DNA of 64,000 bases, taken from assembly GCA_018398575.1 (NCBI GenBank), contig JAGTXZ010000018.1, forward strand, positions 620,001-684,000. Direction: 5' to 3'. Of this stretch, positions 43,455-52,197 are shown piece after piece; the first letter of the stretch is position 1, and each line of letters starts with the position of its first letter. A model generated the notes under the pieces. That model made no database searches and had not been told where the DNA came from. It saw only the letters and a program-made list of their open reading frames with translations. A program made the position numbers and the translations under genes. This DNA is from Ampelomyces quisqualis (taxonomy: Eukaryota; Ascomycota; Dothideomycetes; Pleosporales; Phaeosphaeriaceae).

Positions 43455-45254
43455 CTATGTAGCGTTCTCGGCCCCATCGATTTCATAAGCACCCATCTGT
43501 CGGCTTGGTACGCGCCTCGCAAACATGACGTCAATCTCGCTCGTTGTGCGACCCTTCAACTCCGGGACGTATAGCCATGCGCCTACGGTTCCGATCGCTG
43601 CAAGTCCACCGAATACGAACCCGACTTTGCCTTTCAGGTTTGCTTCGTCTGGGTTCACCATGTATGGAATAACAATGTTCCAAATCACACCAAGCACGGA
43701 CTGAGTGGCGGTCGCAAGTGCAGTAGTGTGTGCACGGAGACCCATGCTGGATACCTCGCCGAGCAAGACAAAAGCCATGGCACCAATGGTCATGAAATAT
43801 ACGAACGCGTAAATGACAGTGCAGGACGCCTGGACCCATTGTGCTCCAGCGGTTGGGACGACATCCATGATACCGATCAGGATGAGGAGCAGAGTCAAGC
43901 AGCACATGCCGCTGACAAAAACCTTGCGACGCCCGAAAGAATCTACAATGAACCTACGAAAGACGATTGTTAGCCTTTCTCCTCTGTATAGCCTGAGAAA
44001 CAATGGAACACGTACCATGAAGCGATGTTTCCGGCCACACCACACGCGGTCACACCTACGCCCAAATCGAATGAACGACTCGTTGCGAGACCCGCCAGTT
44101 GGAAGAAGTATGTGGAGTAGCCGAGAACGAAGATGATGCCGACGAGATGCTGGCATGCGAAGGCCCCGGTCGAGATGAGACTACGCTTGAGATTGACGCC
44201 CTTGAAGCAGTCGGTGAATTTTGTCTCTTTGAGTGCTTGCTCTTCCTGAATGGTAACCTTCAAACTTGCAAGCTTACTGCGCGGAGGATACGTGAGCATG
44301 TTGCCTCGAGACCAATTGAATCTCGGGTATACTTACTCGCTGACATCCGTGTTCTTTCCCCATAGCTTCTGCAACGCTTGAAGTGCTTGCTCATCCTTTC
44401 CTGTCCGGACAAGATACCAGGGCGACTCTGGGACGAACCAAAAGCCAGTAGCCAAGAAGACAACGAAGAACATCTGAATAGCGAAGGGCGCAGCGTATGC
44501 CCACCGAGATGTCCACTCACCGAAACCCTCAACAACGGCATTTGATAACAGTTGTCCCAACGCTATGCCTATATTGATACCGGCAGTCGAAATACCACGA
44601 AGTACTACAGGTGCAATCTCGCTACAAGCCATCGGACCAATTGTGAGATAGAACCCAAGACCAAGTCCCAGAACGAGTTTTGACATGAGGAAGGCAACTC
44701 TTGTGGTCGAGAATATCTCTCCAAAAATTCCACCAGTGCAAAGTAGAAGGCCAGCGGCCAGTGCGCCTTTGCGACCAATTTTGTCTGCCGTCCAACTGCA
44801 CATGAAGCCACCAAAGAACTGTCCCACAGAGGACACCATGTTGAAGGCAGTTTGCCAGTTAGCAGGGAGGACAGCTTCTCCCTCGAAGATGTAGCCGAAG
44901 TCGCGGCGAAAGGCGGAGACTGAGATCATAGCACCGTTGATTTGTGCATCAAATCCCCTGGCAAAGAGCGTTAGTAAGATCGCACACTGTAGAACAGGGC
45001 TATTCTGCTTCTCGGACAGATATTTATGCCGAATCTGTCAAGCAAGACGGATTCACTTTCCAGCCAATTGCGCACATGGCCCAGAAGAAGGAGCACCATA
45101 TCAATCCCGCATGGTTCTTCCACACCTCGCTAAGGGTCAGGCTATGCTCACTTTCATTATCGGCGAGCGCTCCTTTGACATCTGTCATACTCTTGTGAAG
45201 ATGATTCGATGGCAAGGCCTCTTCTCGCTGAACGATAGAAGATGGCTTCTCCAT
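43455..45254 (-). CDS. MFS sugar porter (hexose/alpha-glucoside type permease)
   Basis: Exons 45254-45061, 44957-44337, 44276-44016 and 43953-43455 give 524 residues with about 12 membrane helices. Sugar-porter marks are present: GFDAQINGAMISV in helix 1, TADKIGRKGALAAG (the DRxGRR-like loop 2 motif), GLGLGFYLTIGPMACSEIAP, a PESPWYLVRTGKDEQALQAL motif, FIVDSFGRRKVFVSG and a final YVPELKGRTTSEID motif. It is a plasma-membrane proton/sugar symporter by family; the substrate is not readable. The first intron is odd: the reading that gives AIGWGFDAQ needs a donor GAAAGT at 45060-45055 instead of GTAAGT (see findings). A TATAAATA box at 45358-45351 lies 97 bp upstream of the chosen ATG but only 37 bp from an alternative ATG at 45314, favouring 45254. 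It is divergent from the Zn2Cys6 factor, a common regulator-target pairing. Confidence 0.87.
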
Positions 45255-45350
45255 GGCGCGTAGGATGGAAGTGAGAGATGGCTCAGGTAATATGTTTAGG
45301 TCGAAAAAATTCATGGGGCTGTGATGATCTCTTTACAGATTTGCTTTGGA

Positions 45351-45358
45351 TATTTATA
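45351..45358 (-). promoter_or_regulatory. TATA box of the sugar porter
   Basis: TATAAATA on the - strand, in the right place for the porter and inside the shared promoter. A transcript starting about 30 nt downstream would leave an untranslated leader of roughly 70 nt before the ATG at 45254. Confidence 0.55.
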
Positions 45359-45387
45359 ATTACTGTTTAGGAGGCTTGAGATCAAGA

Positions 45388-45436
45388 CGGGTGACTGGAC
45401 GATGAACAGAATTGAACGTACCATCGGGTGACCCGA
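45388..45436. promoter_or_regulatory. CGG-N5-CCG palindrome plus half-site (probable Zn2Cys6 operator)
   Basis: TCGGGTGACCCGA at 45424-45436 is a near-perfect palindrome with CGG and CCG arms spaced by 5 nt, the form bound by many Zn2Cys6 dimers. The same CGGGTGAC sequence recurs as a half-site at 45388-45395. Both lie between the porter and the Zn2Cys6 gene, 50-98 bp upstream of the latter's ATG. Binding by that factor is an inference. Confidence 0.5.
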
Positions 45437-45485
45437 AGAATCACCGCAGTATGCACCCCAGAGTTTCCCCAGCATTTGCCGCTAC

Positions 45486-47483
45486 ATGGATCTGGTCCTT
45501 AAGTGCGATACTCCGCGAGAAATGAACAGTCTGGCCCGCTTGCCGACGAAGCGCCGTCTCCATGAACACCAACAGTCTTTCAACGAGGCCGACACTCCGC
45601 GCCTCATCGACACACTACCATCTTTGCCAGATATGTTTGCATTCCATGACAGTACAGATTTGCCCGGGGTCGACCCGTCTCCGCAAACTCCACAACCATC
45701 CACTCGGAAACGTCCTGCTTCACGTGGTTCAGCCTCATATTCGCGGAAACGCGCTGTAACAGCTTGTCAGGTCTGCCGAGCACGCAGGACAAAATGCGAC
45801 AACCTTAAACCTTCCTGTTCATTCTGCTTAAAGGTCGGCGCGAACTGCATCCAATCGCCCGTGGACCTTTCGAGCTATGATCCAGCCAGTCTGCAGATAA
45901 TTCAGCGCCTAGATGATCTAGAGCACCTCATCCGAGGCATCAGGGCCAATTCCGATGCCGTGGTGAGCAACACGGGAGCGACAACGGCGCCAGCTACCCT
46001 CGATCGCTCGAGATTGAGTCCCTGTCCTATCAATGACATCCTTGAGTGGGACTTATTAAAGACCTTGCGTGGGCAGCAACAGATAGATGCGCACGCGTTT
46101 CCGTGCACCAGCACAGTCAGTGGCGCAATGCACATGACATCAACATCTCCAATGACCGGCCACGATGAACTAGAGCCGCATCGAATGAGAATGCTGCTCG
46201 ACAACTTCTTCAACTACGTTCATGTCAAAAATCCAGTTCTGGATGAGCCGCGGACTAGACAGATCGTGTCGCGTGTTGGCTTGCACGGGATAGACTGGTC
46301 TCCTGAGGCCTGCCTTGCGTTATTGGTGTGTGCTCTAGGGACTATTGCCACTCCACTCCACGGCTGTGGCTACATCAGTCGAGACTCCGATCTGTATCAA
46401 ACAGCCGAGTCCTTCTTCCTAGCTGCCAAAAAACGGCTGGGAATGCTCCTCGGAACATCTAGCTTGATTGAGGCACAGTGCATGTTCCTCGCAGGCGTCT
46501 ATATGATGTGCACGTTTCAAAGACTTTCAGCGTGGCGTTTCTTCATGCAGTCTCTTGCATGTTGCCAAACTTTCGAATCGCTCAAAGCCTTCAGACAGAA
46601 GTACGCTGATCATCTTGACGACGATGGTCGACGGTCCGCGGCTGCCGAGCAGGCGATCTATTGGTCAGCGTGGAAGTCAGAGCGAGAAATTCACTTCGAC
46701 CTGGACTTGCCGGGCTACCTCTTCTCGGAGATCGACATGTCTGGCTATCCGCCATTCTTTCCGACTCCTCCTCAAGACGATGAACAGTTGATCAGCACTC
46801 TTAGCTCCGAGACCGAAGTTCGCAAACAAGCTTCTTGGTACTTCTACTTGTCTGAGATTTCTTTGCTTCGGTTGAGACGAAGAATAGCCAACGAGATAAA
46901 GAGCTGTGAGCCCGATGAGGGAAGCAATCTGCTCGAAAAGGTCGCATCAATGGTCCCTGATCACGAAGATCAGGTACAGAATTGGGCCAACACATTGCCT
47001 GAGAGTGTATGTCTGGAGGCACCGGCTGAACAAGACGATATCTGCCGCTTCGTACTTCGAGGCCATCTTATCAATGTTCACGAAAGCATATACTGGCCTT
47101 TCGTCGATTGGGCCATCAGCAGCCCATCACCCAGCGACCATAGCATGCTTTTCAGCGAGCTAGCGAGGAAAGGCATTCAACAGCACGTGGAACGCATCAG
47201 GACCAATCGCCCGGGCTTCCAGCACCGGCACCATGGCACTTTTGGTATGATCGTTAGCTGCACACGAAGTGCGCTTGTTTTGCTTGCGGCAGGCCATGCA
47301 TGCGCAATTGCAGCCAAGAACTCAGCGGCGGTGACCTTCGAAATGCCGGCTGGGTGGCAAGATCTCGTCCAGGAGGTCATCCAGCTAAACACTGCTTGGG
47401 AGTATGAGGCTCCCGATCTGACCCGAATGGTTTTAATCTTGAATGACTTGTGGTACCACTGGACGCAAGTTGGGTTTCGGTAG
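45486..47483 (+). CDS. Zn2Cys6 fungal transcription factor
   Basis: A single 665-residue frame. The binuclear zinc cluster is C94-X2-C97-X6-C104-X6-C111-X2-C114-X6-C121, preceded by a basic stretch (SRKRAVT). A fungal_trans domain follows from about residue 230 to 480 (FFNYVHVKNPVLDEP, CLALLVCALGTIATPL, WSAWKSEREIHFDLDLPGY). A short hydrophobic C-terminal helix region ends the protein. It should act as a nuclear DNA-binding activator or repressor. It is divergent from the sugar porter across 231 bp containing a CGG palindrome, and the GH5 hydrolase follows on the same strand 362 bp downstream, so it probably regulates those two genes (inference from position). The N-terminal 85 residues before the cluster are unusually long but open and in frame. 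No intron is needed. Confidence 0.92.
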   Translation: MDLVLKCDTPREMNSLARLPTKRRLHEHQQSFNEADTPRLIDTLPSLPDMFAFHDSTDLPGVDPSPQTPQPSTRKRPASRGSASYSRKRAVTACQVCRARRTKCDNLKPSCSFCLKVGANCIQSPVDLSSYDPASLQIIQRLDDLEHLIRGIRANSDAVVSNTGATTAPATLDRSRLSPCPINDILEWDLLKTLRGQQQIDAHAFPCTSTVSGAMHMTSTSPMTGHDELEPHRMRMLLDNFFNYVHVKNPVLDEPRTRQIVSRVGLHGIDWSPEACLALLVCALGTIATPLHGCGYISRDSDLYQTAESFFLAAKKRLGMLLGTSSLIEAQCMFLAGVYMMCTFQRLSAWRFFMQSLACCQTFESLKAFRQKYADHLDDDGRRSAAAEQAIYWSAWKSEREIHFDLDLPGYLFSEIDMSGYPPFFPTPPQDDEQLISTLSSETEVRKQASWYFYLSEISLLRLRRRIANEIKSCEPDEGSNLLEKVASMVPDHEDQVQNWANTLPESVCLEAPAEQDDICRFVLRGHLINVHESIYWPFVDWAISSPSPSDHSMLFSELARKGIQQHVERIRTNRPGFQHRHHGTFGMIVSCTRSALVLLAAGHACAIAAKNSAAVTFEMPAGWQDLVQEVIQLNTAWEYEAPDLTRMVLILNDLWYHWTQVGFR

Positions 47484-47845
47484 CATGACTGAACGCTAAA
47501 TCTTTTCATGCATTGGATCACAATCTCAGTAATCTAATTTTCGAGTCATGCAAGCACGCGACAGTTGCATTCCCGACGAAGAGCGACGTGGACGAACCTG
47601 GGGAACGAAGGATGGGGATGTGGGGTGGCGCGTCTTTCCTCGCGGAGTATCGCACTTACGACCAACGCGCACCCTCCACCGCCCCGAACCTGGACGCTAG
47701 CTTTCTATGCCAGGTCTTCGCCACACTTTTTGCATCTATACACTTGAGAAAGTAACAGTCTATGAATCAGATCGTTTTCTTGCTTTCCACTTCTTGATAC
47801 TCCGCCGCATTTGCATTTTCTAGCATTCCACAATCACACCTCAGT
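47484..47845. promoter_or_regulatory. GH5 promoter / Zn2Cys6 3' region
   Basis: A 362-bp gap upstream of the GH5 gene on the same strand. No second copy of the CGGGTGAC site was found in it by eye. C/A- and T-rich runs directly precede the ATG, as in fungal leaders. Confidence 0.45.
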
Positions 47846-49300
47846 ATGGCTGCCAATATCAGAAGTCGGCCATGCGAGCCACTACACGTCTCTGGCGATG
47901 CCATCGTCAATGCTGCTGGTGAGCGCATTGTGCTCAAAGGCACGGCGTTAGGAGGCTACCTGAACATGGAGAATTTCATCACCGGATACTCGGGTCACGA
48001 ACACGAACATCGATCCCAGCTCGCAAGCGTATTAGGGAAGAAGAAAGCAGACTTCTTCTTCGATCGTTTCCTTCACTACTTTTTCACAGAAACCGACGCA
48101 GAATTTTTTGCCTCGTTAGGCATGAACTGTATCCGACTTCCCTTCAACTACAGACACTTCATCGACAATCAAGACCCCGGGGAGTACAAGAAAGAAGGTT
48201 TCGCATTCCTCGACCGCGTCGTCAAAATCTGTGCTCAATACAATCTCTACGTCGTCCTCGATTTACATGCCGCTCCGGGAGGTCAAAATCAAGACTGGCA
48301 TTGCGACAGCGGCATCACAAAAGCCCTCTTCTGGGAGTTCCGCGTTTTCCAAGACCAAGCAATCCATCTCTGGGAGGCTATCGCTGCCCACTATAAAGGC
48401 AATCCGGTCGTCTGCGGATACAACCTCCTCAACGAGCCCGCGGACCCCGAACATACACGCCTCATATCATGGTACGAGCGCGCGGAAAAAGCGATTCGCA
48501 TCGTCGACCCAGAGACCATGCTCTTCATCGACGGCAACACGTACGCCATGGATTTTTCCCAATTCGAAAGTGTACTGCCCAACTCTGTATACGCCATGCA
48601 CGACTACGCCATGCTCGGATTCCCCATGCCCGGCCAAGCACCCTACTCAGGCACAGACGCGCAAAACACCAAATTGCAAACTTCATTTGAGCGCAAAGTA
48701 GCCTTTATGCGCTCGCAAGACGTGCCCGTCTGGAACGGCGAATTCGGCCCTGTATACGCGGACCCCCGCTCCGATCCCACGGCGACTGAAACCAACGACG
48801 CAAGATTCAACTTGTTGAAACAGCAGCTGGATATATACCGCCGGGATCAGGTGAGCTGGAGCATCTGGCTGTACAAGGATATAGGCTATCAAGGCATGGT
48901 GTACGTCGACCCAGACACTCCCTATCGCCGCCTCGTCGACCCGTTCGTCGCCAAGAAGCAGCGTCTTGCGCTCGACTTTTGGGGCGTCGTCGACAAGCAA
49001 GGTGTAGCTGACACGTACACGCCGTTCGTCGAGGGCCTGAAGAAAATGGTTCCGCAGCACTTGCAGAGCAAAAAGTATCCGTTTATTTGGGATTTTCAGA
49101 GACATGTGGAGCGAGTGGTTAGGGAGACGCTTCTGAGCGAGTATCTTGGGTGGGAGTTTGCGGAGTTGTTTGCGGGGAAGAGCGAGGAGGAGTTGGAGGG
49201 GTTGGCGAGGAGTTTTGCGTTTGAGAATTGTGTGAAGAGGGATGGGTTGAATGGGATTTTGAGGGCGCATGGGAGGAGCGTGCGCGAGGGTCAACTGTGA
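47846..49300 (+). CDS. GH5 family glycoside hydrolase (exo-beta-glucanase-like)
   Basis: An uninterrupted 484-residue frame. GH5 landmarks: LKGTALGGYLNMENF at the start of the barrel, GMNCIRLPFNYRHF (strand 3 Arg), VVLDLHAAPGGQN, the acid/base Glu in YNLLNEP (E197), the conserved His/Tyr in YAMHDYAMLGFP, and the nucleophile Glu in WNGEFGP (E299), with the aromatic WSIWLYKD near the end of the barrel. A helical extension of about 110 residues follows. There is no signal peptide (starts MAANIRSRPCEPLHV), unlike secreted exo-1,3-beta-glucanases, so it is probably intracellular and may act on imported oligosaccharides or glucosides; the exact substrate is unknown. Its position beside a sugar porter and a Zn2Cys6 regulator fits a sugar-use module. 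The G-rich 3' end (49140-49290) keeps the frame. Confidence 0.92.
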   Translation: MAANIRSRPCEPLHVSGDAIVNAAGERIVLKGTALGGYLNMENFITGYSGHEHEHRSQLASVLGKKKADFFFDRFLHYFFTETDAEFFASLGMNCIRLPFNYRHFIDNQDPGEYKKEGFAFLDRVVKICAQYNLYVVLDLHAAPGGQNQDWHCDSGITKALFWEFRVFQDQAIHLWEAIAAHYKGNPVVCGYNLLNEPADPEHTRLISWYERAEKAIRIVDPETMLFIDGNTYAMDFSQFESVLPNSVYAMHDYAMLGFPMPGQAPYSGTDAQNTKLQTSFERKVAFMRSQDVPVWNGEFGPVYADPRSDPTATETNDARFNLLKQQLDIYRRDQVSWSIWLYKDIGYQGMVYVDPDTPYRRLVDPFVAKKQRLALDFWGVVDKQGVADTYTPFVEGLKKMVPQHLQSKKYPFIWDFQRHVERVVRETLLSEYLGWEFAELFAGKSEEELEGLARSFAFENCVKRDGLNGILRAHGRSVREGQL

Positions 49301-50096
49301 ATGTATGTCGTCTTATTGATCATGTAGGTTTTGGGTATAGTGACTATCTGGGAGCTGAGGGTTTGCGGGAAGAAGCCAAATGGTCTAATACAGGGAGTCC
49401 GTTCAGTCCGATCATACCAATCAACTTGTCCAGCTCCTGAAAGCCAACATAATTCCTTTGATTCTGCAGCCCGCTCATATGCGTCTTCTCTGAACTCGCG
49501 CGAATGCAAACCATCCCCCGAGATGTTCGGTGAAGGAGGCAGAGAAATCGTCTCTGTCATTGCAAGTATAAAAGTTTATCAACTTTGCATCACTCGAGAG
49601 CGTCGGATGTATAGTTGTGGTAACTTGGTAGGGGGTTGGTTTTTGAAGGTGATTGGAGTTATTATGACGTTGCTGCGGCAAAAGCTGTCTGCCCCATCAG
49701 ACATGTTCTGTGCGTATGAGTGAATGTGCCCGATGTGAGCGAGTTGAACTTGGGTGCAAGCATCTTGAACTGTTGCTGGTCGACACTTCGTTCTGGTGCT
49801 GACAGCTCGAGTACATTTAACGCTATTCCGCTTCAGGTAAGACGCCGTCTGTGGTAATTTGGTGGCAGTCGGCAAACAGGCAGGAAAACCACGAATCAAG
49901 ACCTGCGAGAGCTTCTTACACATGACGGGGCGTAGCTGCTTCTTTCCTGTTGAGTATCCTGGTCACTGTCTATGATCTAAGAAATGGTTGCACGAAGTAC
50001 TTTGCAAAGCTCGTCGGAATCGGAATGTCGTCGGAAGCACCTGCAGTCGACTTTTGTGCACTGACGCCCCTTGCCATCCTCCACCCGCCCGCCAAC
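49301..50096. other. intergenic
   Basis: Open frames here (up to 130 codons) overlap on both strands and look random. No gene is supported. Confidence 0.5.
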
Positions 50097-50896
50097 ATGA
50101 CGGGCTTCTCACTGGAGGTCAGAAAACGGACCTTGACTTCTTTTCTCCGCTCACGAACCGCTCCAGGACTTTGACAGACACATTGAACACCTGCGCGCTC
50201 AGCTGCAATTCCTCAACGAAGGCCTCGATGCGACAGACCACAATGCGCCGGATTGGCTCGCGACAGACCTTATATCACTGCGCAACAAGTCGGGCAGACT
50301 TCAGGATGCCATGAAGCGCTTCAGAGATCAGCTGCAGCGCGAAGGCCTGGCGGTGAAGAGGGTGCGTGTGCATTTCGACGGCAGTCGCATGTTGAGAATT
50401 AACAGAGCTGTAGGTCAAGAGTTCCAAGAACCGTCTAAGCATCGAAGGCGCGAAACCCCCCACACCCAATGAACCGGCCACAAACCCGAAGAATCAAGCC
50501 GTCTCCCCACCCGTAGACCAAAGTCCTACACCACGCGCCAAACCCACACTGCCAGATAGTGGCTACGTGGTGGAACGCATGGACGTGACGGCAGAAGTAA
50601 ACAGGCGATTGCAGGAAAGTCGCCTGCGACGATTGATGGAGACGCCGAGCACGGCACACAAGCGGAAGCGCGACGCCTTGGAGCCGCGGTCGGGAAGCGC
50701 GGCGGATACGGAGGGGGAAGAAGACGCCTCGCGTGGTGGCTATAGCGGAAGCGAGTACGAGGGCACACCGACAAAGCGACTGAAGAGCAGTGGGCACTTC
50801 GAGCAGATGCTGAAGAGGAAGGAGAATGGCGGCGGGGAGGCTGGTGCGGGCGAGCGCTTTCCGGGCCGAGCAGACTTCAAGCGGCGAAGAGCGTAA
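50097..50896 (+). CDS. small fungal protein with N-terminal helical domain, unknown
   Basis: Exons 50097-50117, 50167-50361 and 50414-50896 give 232 residues. The joined N-terminus is helical and charged (MTGFSLEDFDRHIEHLRAQL, QFLNEGLDATDHNAPDWLAT, LRNKSGRLQDAMKRFRDQL), a likely antiparallel helical hairpin or short coiled coil. Then comes a Pro-rich linker, a second charged helix (VVERMDVTAEVNRRLQESRL) and a basic, Gly/Ser/Glu-rich tail with repeated KRK and KRRRA patches that look like nuclear localisation signals. I do not recognise the family. Both introns have GT/AG ends, and the phase-0 joins are clean. It stands alone between the GH5 gene and the next membrane protein. Confidence 0.75.
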
Positions 50897-51249
50897 GCAG
50901 AGGAGGCCAGTCTGGATCTGGCAGTGTGTTTGTACGACATGGGATGCATGGTGGGAGTTGGGCTGGCTGCTGGTCTGCCCTTTGTTGTATCTTCAAAGTA
51001 GTTTGCGCCGTTACAGCACGCGTACATGTACCTGGACCAGCCTCGCCGCAAATAACAGTGACTCGCATCATTCTCGCCATCCCCTCGGAAGCAGCTGCAT
51101 GTACCGAGTACTGCCACCTAGCCGTATGGCACATGCTTCGGCCTTCGGCGCAAGGAAAGTTTAGCCGAGCACCACCGCCGCCTCTGCATCATTATTGAAC
51201 TCGTCCTTTTCGACATGAGTACGCCACAACACACAGCCGCAACGACGAA
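50897..51249. other. intergenic
   Basis: About 350 bp between two same-strand genes. No gene is seen and it is presumably promoter. The frames here are chance. Confidence 0.5.
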
Positions 51250-51855
51250 ATGGCGACCCCAACCCAGCAACCGCCCATGTCTCCCGAACAACGCCTCGCC
51301 CTCGAACAACAGGCCCGCTACAACCGCATAGTCCGCAACCTCGCCATCGGCGGCGTCGTCCTCTGCCCCCTCATCGCCGTCCTCCCCCCCCGCAAACTCG
51401 ACCTCTACACCTTCTCCCTCGGCGTCGGCTTCTACCTGTCCGCCGACCACCTGTGCACCGCGCAAACCGGCCGCGGGCTGATAGCAACCATATCGCCGTT
51501 CAAAGCCATCGAAGCCCTGCCGACCGACCGCGCGCGGGAAATGCAGAAGCTGATAAGAGAAGAGCGCGACAAGGGACGGAGGCGCGCTGGCAACGCCGAG
51601 GAGAAGGACGACAAGGGCATATTGGGAAGATTGTGGATGGGCGATGAGAAGGAGGGATGGAAGGAGAGACGGCTGCAGGAGGAGAGGAAGGCGCTCGAGG
51701 AGGGCAAGGGCTATCTGGATATCATCATCGATCAGATTTGGGACGTGTGGAATTGGGACAAGAAGAAGAATGACGACGACGACGGGAAGAAGAAGATTGA
51801 CGACGACGACGGGAAGAAGAAGAATGACGACGACGACGGGAAGAAGGAAGATTGA
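51250..51855 (+). CDS. small two-helix membrane protein (fungal 'rhomboid family' label)
   Basis: A single 201-residue frame. Two hydrophobic segments at about 26-46 (IVRNLAIGGVVLCPLIAVLPP) and 50-66 (LDLYTFSLGVGFYLSADHL) are followed by a basic/acidic helical region (REMQKLIREERDKGRRRAG, WKERRLQEERKALEEGKGYL) and a C-terminal triple repeat of K-K-K-(N/I)-D-D-D-D-G. I recall similar ascomycete proteins annotated as rhomboid family, but there is no GxSx serine or catalytic His here and it is far too short, so a protease function is not supported. A mitochondrial or ER membrane location is possible. The opposite strand is open across the whole gene (266 codons), which I treat as a shadow. Confidence 0.78.
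   Translation: MATPTQQPPMSPEQRLALEQQARYNRIVRNLAIGGVVLCPLIAVLPPRKLDLYTFSLGVGFYLSADHLCTAQTGRGLIATISPFKAIEALPTDRAREMQKLIREERDKGRRRAGNAEEKDDKGILGRLWMGDEKEGWKERRLQEERKALEEGKGYLDIIIDQIWDVWNWDKKKNDDDDGKKKIDDDDGKKKNDDDDGKKED
51760..51840 (+). repeat. three tandem 27-bp coding repeats
   Basis: Three adjacent 27-nt copies encode KKKNDDDDG, KKKIDDDDG and KKKNDDDDG at the end of the membrane protein gene. They differ by one base (aat/att). A tandem like this changes copy number easily and adds alternating charged clusters to the tail. Confidence 0.9.
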
Positions 51856-52197
51856 AGAGTGGACTGTCTCATTCTCTAAAGACATAGGAAGATACACAGA
51901 AGGCTTTGACTGAGTCACACTACCGTCATTCGACCGCTATCCACCATTGAATGCGGTTTGCTAACCGTGCATCAAACCGACGCAGGCATCCGTCTATTCG
52001 CCCGTTTCGCCGCCACCATGACCAGCCACAAACATCCACGTCCATCTGTCTCAGCCCACCACCAGAAAAAGCATCTCATGTCTATATCTGGACTTCTCGG
52101 CACCCATTCCACCATCGTGTAACCTTCTTCCTGTCAACCCCTACCCCTTCGATTGGAATTCATCACGCGCTCTCAGAGAGATCTGGACATCTGCAGA
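51856..52197. other. intergenic
   Basis: Promoter and leader space before the next gene. It is C/A-rich, with CCATCC-like runs. No gene is seen. Confidence 0.5.

Noticed and set aside
45024..45314. Porter start at 45314 instead of 45254
   Set aside because: A TATAAATA box only 37 bp upstream would leave almost no leader. The 45254 ATG has better context and distance. Not fully excluded.
51250..51855. Rhomboid protease identity for the small membrane protein
   Set aside because: Only two membrane helices and no GxSx or catalytic His, so the inherited label is not supported as a function.
51118..51918. 266-codon antisense frame across the small membrane protein gene
   Set aside because: It mirrors the sense gene, whose membrane helices and basic/acidic pattern are coherent. 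The antisense translation is hydrophobic runs from the tandem repeat plus Gly/Glu/Ala filler.
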